From positions 1 to 14,868 of the forward strand of contig JBPEXY010000190.1 of NCBI GenBank assembly GCA_052031065.1: a DNA stretch of 14,868 nucleotides, written 5' to 3'. The notes beneath the pieces were generated by a model, which saw only the letters and a program-made list of their open reading frames with translations, was not told where the DNA came from and did no database searches. The position numbers and the translations under genes were made by a program. This document shows, in pieces, positions 7,516 to 14,868 of the stretch (within the stretch, counting starts at the first letter, position 1; each line of letters begins with the position of its first letter). The DNA is from JBPEXY01 sp052031065. Lineage in GTDB: Bacteria; Pseudomonadota; Gammaproteobacteria; Immundisolibacterales; Immundisolibacteraceae.

Positions 7516-10503
7516 ATGGGCATGATCGTTGTCACCGGAGATCATCGCTTTACCGATTCGATTCCGCTGTTTGCATATGCTGATATTGCTCTCAAGCAGT
7601 GCTCTTCTGTGGCGCAAGCGCTTGTCCTCGCCGATGAACATCCCGGCGATCTGATCATCATCGATACCGATACGGTCACTGCCGGGCTGCAGGTGCTGAC
7701 TGGGAGACGGGTAATTTCTGTCGGAGCGTGCGAGCTGGGTGGCCTTGAAAGCATTCACCATTTTGTCCCCGACCAGCAAGGTAATTTCTGGGTTGCTGTG
7801 CAGCTGTTGGCCGCAGAACAGTCCGGCAGGAGCCATGCAGATCCGGTGTCCTCTGCGGCACTGCTAACTCGACCGGAGATGCTGAGCCTGGCTGAGAAGG
7901 CCAGTAGCGGCATTATTGCCGTTGACGTCGCTGGCGTGGTTCGCGATGCGACCGACAAGTTTCTGCAGTCGGTATCGCAACCTGTTGACCGGGTGCTTGG
8001 TAAAAGCCTGGCCGATCTGCTTGGTGATGGCCCATTGCAAGAGTTGCAGAAGTTCATTAGCAGTGCTGAGCCTGGTTCGCTGCAGACTTTCGAATTTCGG
8101 CAGCAAGAGGCAGCTGGTTGGGTGAGTTGGCTGGTACTGGGGCATCGGGTAACTATTTCCGGGACCCCTGTTCTGGTTGCGGTGGTACGTAACATTTCGG
8201 ATCGCGAGCGGGCTGGCAGGGCGCTAACACGGGAGATTGAAAAGAGCCGTCGTCTGCTTGATACGTTGCCGGACGGTGTCGTTGTGCTTGATCGAAATCT
8301 GGCGGTGGTGGAGTGCAATGATGCCTTTGCGGAGCTTCACGGCTACAGCCGCGACGAATTGATCGGTACCAGCGGCCTCAACCTGGTGACCATGGAGGAG
8401 GCCGAGTCTCGGTCGCGTGCGTTGGCCGGTCTGTCGGCCACTTCAAAAATCGTCAATGATCGTGTCGCGGTGCGTAAAGACGGCACACAGATCAATGTCG
8501 AGGTTCATAGTGTTGTCGTTGGCGAGGGGGCACAACGGCAATATATCTCGGTAGTGCGCGATCTGCGCCCGTTTCAGGATGCCCAGCGCCGTTTGCGCGA
8601 GAGTGAGGACCGTTACCAGACCATATTCAGCAATATTCCAGGAGGGATCTGTATTACCACCCGGAGCGGTGAATTCCTGGAGGTAAATCAGGCTTTTTGT
8701 GACCTGGTTGGCCTGAGCCGCGAGCAACTGTTTGAAAAACAGCACTCTTTCGTTGCTGGTGGTGATGGCAGGCTGCAGCAGTTTTACGACCGGGTTGTAG
8801 CCAACGGTTCTGACCATGCGGATGTCGACGTAACACTGCATGACGGCCGGTTGGTGCAACTGGAGGCATTTGGCACGCTGCTGGCGTCACAGAGCCTCGA
8901 AGAGCCAGAGCAGGTCATGATCATGCACATTGATCAAACCGCGCGCGCGATGGCTGAAAAGACCAGCCGACACCTGGCTGACAAGCTGGCCAAGCTGATC
9001 ACTACTTTGCCAATGGCGGCAATCGAGCTGGATCAACAGCGGCGAATAACCGCATGGAACCCGACCGCCGAAAAACTGTTTGGCTATCACGCGGAACAGG
9101 CTCAAATGCTTACGCTGGACCAGATAACACCGCCAGACCGTCAGGCCAGGGTTAAGCGTGTCTGGGGCGAGTTGCTCGAACAACCGGCATCGCGCTACTA
9201 CCTGGGTCAGGGGTTGAACCGGTCAGGAGAGGTGATCGAATGCGAATGGTATATCACACCGATCATTAATGAATCGGGGGCACTGGTTTCCCTGATCTGT
9301 CTGGCGGTTGATATTACCGCGAAAAAGCAGCTCGAACTGCAGGCCAGTCAGACACAAAAAATGGAAGCTCTGGGCCAGCTTGCCGGCGGAATTGCCCACG
9401 ATTTCAACAATATTCTTACGGGTATCATCGGTTACGGTGATCTGGCGGCGATTCATCCCGGGGTTGCGGAGGATACAAAGCTTAAAGGTTATCTGGATGC
9501 AATCCATCGCGCCGGTAATCGCGGCCGCGACCTGATCCGGCAGATGCTCAACTACACGCGCATGCGGCCGCCACGGGTAGAGCTGATTGAGCCCGAGAAG
9601 ACGGTGGGCGAAGTGGTGCAGATGCTTGAAGCGACCCTGCCAAAATCGATAAGGATCCAAAGCCTGTTTGATCGTCAGCTACCGGCTATTCGAGTGGACT
9701 CTACACAGCTCCATCAGGTGGTTATGAACCTTTGTGTCAATGCCAAGGATGCCCTGCCTGATCAGAAAGGCACGTTAACCATTAAACTGAAACAACGTAA
9801 TCTGCAGCGCACCAGTTGTCACTCCTGTCAGCAGTTGTTTCATGGTGAGTACCTGATGCTCTCCATCGAAGATGATGGGGTCGGTATGTCGGTAGAATTA
9901 ATCTCGAAGATTTTTGACCCGTTTTTTACCACCAAGGAGGTAGGTAAGGGGACAGGGATGGGACTGGCGGCAACGGATGGGATTGTTCATGGGGCGGGAG
10001 GCCATGTCCGGGTCCGTTCAAGAGAAGGCAAAGGGACTCGTTTTGAGATTTTTCTTCCCTGTACCGACCAACCGACGCCGGAACTAAAAAAAGTGGAAGT
10101 CGATCCGGGCTCCGGGGGAGAGGGGTTGAGGCTGTTGCTGGTAGACGACGATCAACAGGTCCTGGACTTTCAGCAGGAGCTGTTTTCCGGGCAGGGTTAC
10201 CAGGTTATCGCCTGTAGTTCGCCGAGAGAGGCGTTGACTGTAGTTGATAACCAAACGGAAAGATTCGACGCAGTGATTACCGATTTCATCATGCCGGAAA
10301 TGAATGGCGCCGAGCTCGCCCGTGAATTACAACAGCGGCAACCTGACACCCCGGTTCTGCTCTGCACCGGGTATCTCGACGAGGAGGACAGGTTGACGGG
10401 AATGCCCCCGAATGTGAAGCAGTTGCTCTATAAACCGCTTTCGGCCCAGCAGATGATTGCTACGGTAGGAATAACTATCCAGGACAATATTGGCATAAAT
10501 TAA
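7516..10503 (+). CDS. multi-PAS hybrid histidine kinase
   Basis: A 995-residue cytoplasmic-looking sensor kinase. Order: a degenerate receiver-like region at about residues 1-100 (DLIIIDTDT in place of a phospho-acceptor motif); PAS-like domains at roughly 125-235, 247-352, 367-475 and 494-601; HisKA with the phospho-accepting His628 in GGIAHDFNN; HATPase_c with N box (NLCVNAKDAL), DDGVGM, FDPFFTTKEVGKGTGMGLA; and a C-terminal receiver with LLLVDDD, phospho-acceptor Asp923 (VITDFIMPEMNG), and YKPL for the conserved Lys. A Cys768-x-x-Cys771 pair (TSCHSCQ) sits between the N box and the DDG motif. No transmembrane helix is seen, so signal sensing is probably by the PAS domains, with unknown ligands. 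ATG 7516 is used; TTG 7510 and ATG 7522 are alternatives. No separate output response regulator is intact nearby. Confidence 0.92.
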   Translation: MGMIVVTGDHRFTDSIPLFAYADIALKQCSSVAQALVLADEHPGDLIIIDTDTVTAGLQVLTGRRVISVGACELGGLESIHHFVPDQQGNFWVAVQLLAAEQSGRSHADPVSSAALLTRPEMLSLAEKASSGIIAVDVAGVVRDATDKFLQSVSQPVDRVLGKSLADLLGDGPLQELQKFISSAEPGSLQTFEFRQQEAAGWVSWLVLGHRVTISGTPVLVAVVRNISDRERAGRALTREIEKSRRLLDTLPDGVVVLDRNLAVVECNDAFAELHGYSRDELIGTSGLNLVTMEEAESRSRALAGLSATSKIVNDRVAVRKDGTQINVEVHSVVVGEGAQRQYISVVRDLRPFQDAQRRLRESEDRYQTIFSNIPGGICITTRSGEFLEVNQAFCDLVGLSREQLFEKQHSFVAGGDGRLQQFYDRVVANGSDHADVDVTLHDGRLVQLEAFGTLLASQSLEEPEQVMIMHIDQTARAMAEKTSRHLADKLAKLITTLPMAAIELDQQRRITAWNPTAEKLFGYHAEQAQMLTLDQITPPDRQARVKRVWGELLEQPASRYYLGQGLNRSGEVIECEWYITPIINESGALVSLICLAVDITAKKQLELQASQTQKMEALGQLAGGIAHDFNNILTGIIGYGDLAAIHPGVAEDTKLKGYLDAIHRAGNRGRDLIRQMLNYTRMRPPRVELIEPEKTVGEVVQMLEATLPKSIRIQSLFDRQLPAIRVDSTQLHQVVMNLCVNAKDALPDQKGTLTIKLKQRNLQRTSCHSCQQLFHGEYLMLSIEDDGVGMSVELISKIFDPFFTTKEVGKGTGMGLAATDGIVHGAGGHVRVRSREGKGTRFEIFLPCTDQPTPELKKVEVDPGSGGEGLRLLLVDDDQQVLDFQQELFSGQGYQVIACSSPREALTVVDNQTERFDAVITDFIMPEMNGAELARELQQRQPDTPVLLCTGYLDEEDRLTGMPPNVKQLLYKPLSAQQMIATVGITIQDNIGIN

Positions 10504-10554
10504 CCGATACCTGAGTCTCTGGTCAGGCTCGAGCTCGCCAACATTGCCGCAGCG

Positions 10555-11424
10555 GTGTCGAAGGTTGGCGTCGCCCGTCGCCTCTATAATTACAGAAGGC
10601 CTTATTTGCAGGAGCATGGTTTGTTCAGTTACGTAGACCCGGAAATTAAACAGTGGCTGGAAGCGCGTGGGCTGCTGGTGACGATCAACCGGTCGGGTCA
10701 GCCGGTGGTCACCGAGGCCACCGATTTTCTGGTTTCGGTGCTCGGGCCGGTACCCTTGCCACGAAAAATTGCCGGACAACAGGTCAATCTCGACTGGTAC
10801 CCTTTCGTTCGCCGCACCGAGCTTGGTGACGTGCTGGGTGCAGCCGAGCAGGTGCGACAGGGTGATGCCAGCGCTCTACAGCAGCTACTACAAAGCAGTA
10901 TGTCGGTTAATTCGGTGTTTGCGTTACCCGGCTTTAAAGATGCGGTAGAACCGCTGGTACGTATTCACTCCTGTTGTTTAACCGGCGACATCTTCGGCTC
11001 CCAGCGCTGTGACTGCGGGCCGCAACTGCAGATGGCATTTGAAACTATCCTGCGCGAGGGTGCCGGAGCGGTGATCTACATGAGTGGTCATGAGGGGCGC
11101 GGAATCGGCCTCTGGGCAAAAGCCATCACCTATCTGCTGCAGGACGAAGGGCGCGATACCTACGAAGCCAACGCAGCGCTTAACCTGCCGGATGACTCCA
11201 GGGACTTTAGCGATGCCGCGGTGGTGCTGCGCTATCTGTTGGCTGGTCGTCCAGTACGGCTGTTAACCAATAATCCGGAAAAACGGCATCATCTGGAACA
11301 GGGTGGCCAACCGGTTAGTCGTATCTGTCCGTTGGTCACCGGGGTTAGTGAACATAACCTGCGTTACCTGGAGGCGAAGCGGGCCAAGGGGCATCAGTTC
11401 CCGGATCAGCTACCGCTGGATTGA
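10555..11424 (+). CDS. GTP cyclohydrolase II (RibA) homologue with N-terminal extension
   Basis: A 289-residue protein whose C-terminal about 170 residues are a GTP cyclohydrolase II domain. That family opens GTP to 2,5-diamino-6-ribosylamino-pyrimidinone phosphate in riboflavin synthesis. The zinc ligands are present as Cys141, Cys152 and Cys154 (SCCLTGDIFGSQRCDCG), with the same 11- and 2-residue spacing as in E. coli RibA. HEGRGIGLWAK, DTYEANAALNLPDDSRDF and LLTNNPEKRHHLEQGG also fit. E. coli RibA is about 196 residues; here roughly 120 residues precede the PLVRIHS start of the conserved core and are unlike the usual RibA N terminus. The start is uncertain: GTG 10555 lacks a visible Shine-Dalgarno, and the frame is open back to the stop of the kinase at 10503. 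It could be a paralogue with a different role rather than the housekeeping RibA. Confidence 0.8.
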   Translation: MSKVGVARRLYNYRRPYLQEHGLFSYVDPEIKQWLEARGLLVTINRSGQPVVTEATDFLVSVLGPVPLPRKIAGQQVNLDWYPFVRRTELGDVLGAAEQVRQGDASALQQLLQSSMSVNSVFALPGFKDAVEPLVRIHSCCLTGDIFGSQRCDCGPQLQMAFETILREGAGAVIYMSGHEGRGIGLWAKAITYLLQDEGRDTYEANAALNLPDDSRDFSDAAVVLRYLLAGRPVRLLTNNPEKRHHLEQGGQPVSRICPLVTGVSEHNLRYLEAKRAKGHQFPDQLPLD

Positions 11425-11436
11425 CCCGGCGTGGAG

Positions 11437-11793
11437 TTAATCTTCCGGTTTACAGTAGAGGTGATAGAGGGTGGCGACCAGCACCGCGATCTTTTCATCA
11501 GCGAGCGAATAAAAGATTGTTTGCGCTTCGCGATTGGTGGCGACGATCTGGTCGCGGCGAAGAATAGCCAGGTGCTGGGAAAGCGCAGACTGGCTTAACG
11601 GTAGCGACAGGTTAAGTTCGCCAACTGATAACCGCTCGCGCTCCATCAGTGAACAGAGAATCATCAGACGGTTGGGATTGGAAAGAGCTTTCAGCAGCCG
11701 TGAGACCATGCCTGCCTGCTGCCTTAGCTCTGCCAGTTCCTGGGTATCCACGGTTGTTCCGTCCTGATGATCATCCGGGGGACCGTCTGGCAC
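11437..11793 (-). CDS. ArsR-family regulator of the SqrR/BigR/YgaV persulfide-sensing type
   Basis: A 118-residue winged-helix protein. The core runs from LLKALSNPNRLMILCSL through the recognition helix LSQSALSQHLAILRR and the wing TNREAQTIFYSLAD to a final helix ending LYHLYCKPED. Cys47 (in MILCSL) and Cys114 (in LYC) sit where SqrR and BigR have the cysteine pair that forms a disulfide or polysulfide bridge in response to sulfane sulfur. Metal-binding CxC motifs of classical ArsR are absent. GTG 11793 gives the full frame, but its purine-rich upstream site is only two bases away; GTG 11751 (104 residues) is an alternative. The stop lies 12 bp from that of the RibA homologue, convergent. It follows the CnoX gene by 116 bp, so it may be co-transcribed or have its own promoter. 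Confidence 0.85.
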   Translation of the reverse strand: MPDGPPDDHQDGTTVDTQELAELRQQAGMVSRLLKALSNPNRLMILCSLMERERLSVGELNLSLPLSQSALSQHLAILRRDQIVATNREAQTIFYSLADEKIAVLVATLYHLYCKPED

Positions 11794-11804
11794 ATCCCCT
11801 GTGC

Positions 11805-11845
11805 TTCAATATAGATATCCCGAGTTTACCAAATCAGATCTCGGG
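11805..11845 (-). promoter_or_regulatory. inverted repeat and AT-rich element upstream of the ArsR-family gene
   Basis: CCCGAG at 11819-11824 pairs with CTCGGG at 11840-11845 around a 15-base spacer. Next to it, 11805-11818 is AT-rich and near-symmetric (TTCAATATAGATAT on the plus strand) and could serve as a -10 region or an operator for the regulator itself. There is no T-run next to the hairpin, so a classical terminator for cnoX is less likely. The functional role is inferred from position. Confidence 0.3.
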
Positions 11846-11909
11846 TAAGTTGACCTGCCGCCACCATCCCGGTAGCGCTCACAATTGCTGTAACCAGGGG
11901 TCAAACATC

Positions 11910-12713
11910 TTAATGCAGCGCAGATTGTAACTGTCTGCGCAAACTTCTTACCAAATCCGGGTCGTCGAGCCACTCAAGCAGAGCGATAGCGGCTACACGG
12001 GAGCCCTGATCATCATAGTCGCGATCGACCAGCAGGCATTGTAGAAATGCTCTGATTGCTTGTTCTATCTTCGCCTCGCCAATGAGCTCAATGGCTTGCA
12101 GGTAGGCCTCCCGCGCCGGCGAATCTGGAAAATCACCCCGGTTACGCAGGCGCAGCGTGCAGATCTGCCGCACTGCGGCGGCGGCATCATACCGGTCATC
12201 TCCAAGGTGCACCGGTTCAACCAGTTCAAGAGCGCGTTGTGGTTGTGTAAACAGAATCTGTCTGGCCAGCAGTGTGCGCGCCGCGAAATTGTCCGGTTCG
12301 GTCTCCAGCAAGGTTTCCAACAGAGCGATTGCCGCCGATGGGTTGCTGTCTGCCAGTAGTGTTTCGGCATCTTTAACAATCCGGTCGCCTTCAGAGGGAA
12401 GCGAGTTCTCTAACCATTGACGGACATCCGCTTCTGGCAGTGCGCCACTGAACTGAGCGGTGACCTGGCCATCAACCACCAGCATCACTGCTGGAATGCC
12501 GCGGACCTGAAACTGCGCTGCCAGGGTCGGGTTGGCATCAACATCCACTTTGACCAGCGACCATCTCCCTTCAGCTTCCGCCGCCAGCTTTTCCAGCACC
12601 GGTGCCAATGCTTTGCAGGGACCACACCATTCGGCCCAGAAATCCACCACCACCGGTGCTGCGCTACTGTTCTCAATAACGTCCTGCTCAAAATCGTTCA
12701 CTTCATAGCTCAT
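11910..12713 (-). CDS. cnoX: CnoX-like thioredoxin-TPR co-chaperone
   Basis: A 267-residue protein with an N-terminal thioredoxin domain (about residues 1-108; active site WCGPC with Cys30 and Cys33; VRGIPAVM containing the cis-proline) and a C-terminal helical TPR-like region (about 112-267; repeats around ADSNPSAAIALLETLL and EPDNFAARTLLARQIL). This matches CnoX (YbbN; 284 residues in E. coli), which protects proteins from oxidative damage and hands clients to chaperones. E. coli CnoX has lost the first active-site cysteine, whereas both are kept here, so this protein may also act as an oxidoreductase. The ATG at 12713 is chosen for its AAGGTGGG site; the frame runs further upstream into the preceding gene. 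It lies 13 bp after the flavin oxidoreductase and is probably co-transcribed with it. Confidence 0.88.
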   Translation of the reverse strand: MSYEVNDFEQDVIENSSAAPVVVDFWAEWCGPCKALAPVLEKLAAEAEGRWSLVKVDVDANPTLAAQFQVRGIPAVMLVVDGQVTAQFSGALPEADVRQWLENSLPSEGDRIVKDAETLLADSNPSAAIALLETLLETEPDNFAARTLLARQILFTQPQRALELVEPVHLGDDRYDAAAAVRQICTLRLRNRGDFPDSPAREAYLQAIELIGEAKIEQAIRAFLQCLLVDRDYDDQGSRVAAIALLEWLDDPDLVRSLRRQLQSALH

Positions 12714-12720
12714 GGGGTTA

Positions 12721-12728
12721 CCCACCTT
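12721..12728 (-). promoter_or_regulatory. Shine-Dalgarno site for cnoX, overlapping the end of the upstream gene
   Basis: The minus strand reads AAGGTGGG, about 8 bases before ATG 12713. It overlaps the TAA stop (12729-12727) of the flavin oxidoreductase, which supports the shorter cnoX start and linked translation. Confidence 0.55.
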
Positions 12729-13872
12729 ACTGCAGGGTTGCCAGCATACTGGCGGAAAAAGGCTTGACTGACTGCCAGTCGCCGTCCCTGACCCGGTTAG
12801 CCCAATCGGCATTAGCGATCATTGCCCGGCCTACCGCGACCAGATCACACCAGCCATTTTGAATGGCCAATGCGGCAGGTTCGGGGCTGTTGACAGCGGC
12901 CTCCTCTCCAGCAAAGCTGTCGGCAGTGGTGTTGCTGTAACCGACACCACCGCAGCCAATCGTCGGCAGGCCGGAAAGTCTGCTCAGTGCCGCGCAGAGC
13001 GGTTCGCCATCTGGCATTGCCGGAGACTCCAGGCGATAGGCGGAGGCGTGGAGAAGGTCAGCACCGGCGGTCTTGAGGAGCTTCACAGTTGTTGCCAGTT
13101 CCGTCTGATCAGCCCAGGTACTCCAGTTGTAGTCGTCCACCGAGTGTTGTGACAGTCTGATTCCGACCGGCAAGTCACCCGCTTCACTGCGCACCGCACC
13201 GATCACCTCCGTCGCAAATCGACTGCGGCCAGTAACATCGCCGCCATAGCCATCAGTTCGGGCGTTGCTGGCGGGGTTAAAAAAAGTATGGATCAGGTAG
13301 CCATTGGCGCCATGCAGTTCAATCGCATCGAATCCGGCGGCTTTAGCTCTTCTGGTTGCCGCAGCAAACTGGTCAAGGGTGCGGGAGATGTCGTCACCAC
13401 TCATCGCTCTGGGTGTTTCGTAGCGGATCTCTTCGGCGAGCGTCTGTTGATCGCCGAAATCCCGAAACAACCCTTTCGCGGCAACCGCGCTCGGCGCGAC
13501 TGGTCCGCTGCCGTTCATGGCCCTGCTGTGCCCCAGGCGGCCGGTATGCCATAGCTGAATCGCAATCTTGCCGCCGGCCTGATGAACCGCTTCGGTGACC
13601 CGCTGCCAGCCCTCCTGTTGTTCGTGGTTACAGATGGCTGGAATACCACTGTAACCATGGGCATTGTCCATGTTGATGACCGTGCCTTCGGTAATGACCA
13701 GGCCGCAACCGCCAGCAGCGCGCGCCGCATAATAATTAACCACCGCCTGGTTGGGGACGCCTTTGGCTGCGCAAAATGAGCGTGTCATCGGTGCCATGAC
13801 AATGCGATTGGCCAGTTCCATGCCCGCCAGGGAAAAGGGCGAAAACAGCTGTTCAAGAGGAGCGTCGGTCAT
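12727..13872 (-). CDS. old yellow enzyme family NADH:flavin oxidoreductase
   Basis: A 381-residue TIM-barrel flavoprotein of the OYE family, expected to bind FMN and reduce activated C=C bonds or related electrophiles with NAD(P)H. Visible features are the N-terminal LFSPFSLAGMELANRIVMAPMTRS, the flavin-contacting IQLWHTGRLGH, the substrate-binding motif ELHGANGYLIHTFFNPASN followed by RTDGYGG, the barrel strand LPVGIRLS, and the C-terminal phosphate-binding GCGGVGYSNT and VAVGRAMIANADW. No Fe-S domain follows, so this is the short OYE type. The ATG at 13872 shares its A with the ilvD stop (TGATG); a GTG at 13875 is an alternative. The arrangement implies translational coupling to ilvD. The physiological substrate is unknown; detoxification of reactive enones or nitro compounds is common in the family. 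Confidence 0.92.
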   Translation of the reverse strand: MTDAPLEQLFSPFSLAGMELANRIVMAPMTRSFCAAKGVPNQAVVNYYAARAAGGCGLVITEGTVINMDNAHGYSGIPAICNHEQQEGWQRVTEAVHQAGGKIAIQLWHTGRLGHSRAMNGSGPVAPSAVAAKGLFRDFGDQQTLAEEIRYETPRAMSGDDISRTLDQFAAATRRAKAAGFDAIELHGANGYLIHTFFNPASNARTDGYGGDVTGRSRFATEVIGAVRSEAGDLPVGIRLSQHSVDDYNWSTWADQTELATTVKLLKTAGADLLHASAYRLESPAMPDGEPLCAALSRLSGLPTIGCGGVGYSNTTADSFAGEEAAVNSPEPAALAIQNGWCDLVAVGRAMIANADWANRVRDGDWQSVKPFSASMLATLQ

Positions 13873-14868
13873 CACAAATCCTGCTGATCGATATCCCGGA
13901 CGGCGCCACGGTCGGCGGAGGTGGCAAAACGGGCGTAGGCCTGAAGCGCGCGCGAAACGAACCGTTCGCGATGTTCCGGTTGCCAGGGGTTGGCGAGCTG
14001 CTCCCTCGCCTGGCGTCGCTGCGCCAGCGTCTCATCTTCCACGGCAAGATGGATGATGCGGTTGGGAATATCCAGTTCGATCCGGTCACCATTTTCTATC
14101 AGCGCAATCGTTCCGCCACTGGCAGCTTCAGGAGAGACATGGCCGATGGATAGACCGGAACTGCCGCCGGAAAAACGACCGTCCGTGACCAGTGCGCACT
14201 CCTTGCCGAGGCCCATCGATTTCAGGTAGGCGGTGGGGTAAAGCATCTCCTGCATACCGGGTCCACCGCGTGGACCTTCGTAACGCACGACGACCACGTC
14301 ACCGGCCTCGACTTCGCCACCGAGGATGCCTTCAACGGCGTCATCCTGGCTTTCATAGACTCGTGCGGGACCACTGAAACAGAGAATTGACTCATCGACC
14401 CCGGCGGTTTTAACAATGCAGCCGTTGGTTGCCAGATTTCCGCTTAACACTGCCAGACCGCCATCGGCGCTATAAGCATGCTGATGATCGCGAATACAGC
14501 CACGGACGCGGTCGAGGTCGAGATCCCATTCACGCTGCTGGGAGAAGGCGGTCTGGGTCGGTACTCCGCCCGGCGCGGCGCGGAACCGCTGAGTCGTTAC
14601 CGGATCATCACTGACCGCCACGTCCCACTGTTTCAGTCCGTCGGCAAGCGTGGCGCTGTGGACGGTCGAAACAGCCGTGTCGAGTAGCCCGGCGCGGTCA
14701 AGTTCACCGAGGATGCCGTAAACCCCCCCGGCCCGGTGAACATCCTCCATGTGGTAGAACTGCGTGGCCGGCGCCACTTTGCACAGATTAGGCACCTGGC
14801 GTGACAACCGGTCGATATCGGTCATGGTGAAATTGACATCGCCCTCCTCAGCTGCTGCAAGCAGATGC
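13872..14868 (-). CDS. ilvD: dihydroxy-acid dehydratase, 3' part
   Basis: The gene runs off the right edge. The ATG at 14825 is internal, since the frame stays open and conserved through 14867 (HLLAAAEEGDVNFT precedes it). About 331 C-terminal residues are visible. They match the enterobacterial-type IlvD closely: FYHMEDVHRAGGVYGILGEL, AFSQQREWDLD, GCIRDHQHAYSADGGLAVL, NGCIVKTAGVDESI, YESQDDAVEGILGG, VRYEGPRGGPGMQEML, LVTDGRFSGGSSGLSIGHV and a C-terminal FATSADRGAVRD. The enzyme dehydrates dihydroxy acids to 2-oxo acids in isoleucine and valine synthesis and carries an iron-sulfur cluster. Part of its cluster-binding region lies outside the window. It is the most upstream visible gene of the leftward ilvD-OYE-cnoX group. 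Confidence 0.95.
   Translation of the reverse strand, partial: HLLAAAEEGDVNFTMTDIDRLSRQVPNLCKVAPATQFYHMEDVHRAGGVYGILGELDRAGLLDTAVSTVHSATLADGLKQWDVAVSDDPVTTQRFRAAPGGVPTQTAFSQQREWDLDLDRVRGCIRDHQHAYSADGGLAVLSGNLATNGCIVKTAGVDESILCFSGPARVYESQDDAVEGILGGEVEAGDVVVVRYEGPRGGPGMQEMLYPTAYLKSMGLGKECALVTDGRFSGGSSGLSIGHVSPEAASGGTIALIENGDRIELDIPNRIIHLAVEDETLAQRRQAREQLANPWQPEHRERFVSRALQAYARFATSADRGAVRDIDQQDL

Noticed and set aside
9223..9660. Minus-strand open frame inside the kinase gene
   Set aside because: It lies antisense to the HisKA region with its conserved His motif; the translation has no coherent domain.
10510..10527. Short hairpin CCTGA/TCAGG after the kinase stop as a terminator
   Set aside because: Only a 5-bp stem with an 8-base loop and no T-run; the region is also an open frame leading into the RibA homologue.

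Overview
The window looks like chromosomal core sequence from a Gram-negative bacterium, most likely a gammaproteobacterium. Supporting points are an outer-membrane LpxR-family (DUF2219) protein, an IlvD of the enterobacterial type, a CnoX-type thioredoxin-TPR protein, a two-HKD cardiolipin synthase, dense gene packing and moderately high GC. I see no tRNA, rRNA, CRISPR array, insertion sequence or phage gene. Placement is by family recognition only; no search was run.

Left part (1-1591): the 3' end of an LpxR-family gene runs rightward and converges on a leftward alpha/beta hydrolase. A 166-bp spacer then separates the hydrolase from the rightward cimA gene.

Centre-left (1592-6757), all rightward: (R)-citramalate synthase (cimA), an endonuclease/exonuclease/phosphatase-family protein and a cardiolipin synthase, the last two joined by a TGATG stop/start overlap. 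An SCP2-type thiolase follows after about 100 bp. The EEP-Cls pairing resembles ybhP-clsB of E. coli.

Centre (6758-11424): the space after the thiolase holds a broken remnant of a response-regulator receiver domain, missing its N-terminal half and frameshifted near its end. Next come a small three-helix membrane protein with a GTG start, a large soluble hybrid histidine kinase (degenerate N-terminal receiver-like region, four PAS domains, HisKA, HATPase with a CxxC insert, C-terminal receiver), and a RibA (GTP cyclohydrolase II) homologue with a long unrecognised N-terminal extension. The kinase and RibA lie in the same frame, separated by a single TAA.

Right part (11437-14868), all leftward: ilvD (5' end outside the window), an old-yellow-enzyme flavin oxidoreductase overlapping ilvD by one base, a CnoX-like thioredoxin-TPR protein, and an ArsR-family regulator carrying the two cysteines typical of SqrR/BigR/YgaV persulfide sensors.

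Functionally, CimA and IlvD both belong to branched-chain amino-acid synthesis (isoleucine from pyruvate via citramalate). EEP-Cls point to membrane phospholipid metabolism. OYE, CnoX and the two-cysteine ArsR protein form a redox-flavoured group. I do not see a clearly new multi-gene system. The least ordinary items are the extended RibA homologue directly behind the multi-PAS kinase, the receiver-domain remnant, and the thiol-switch regulator beside CnoX.
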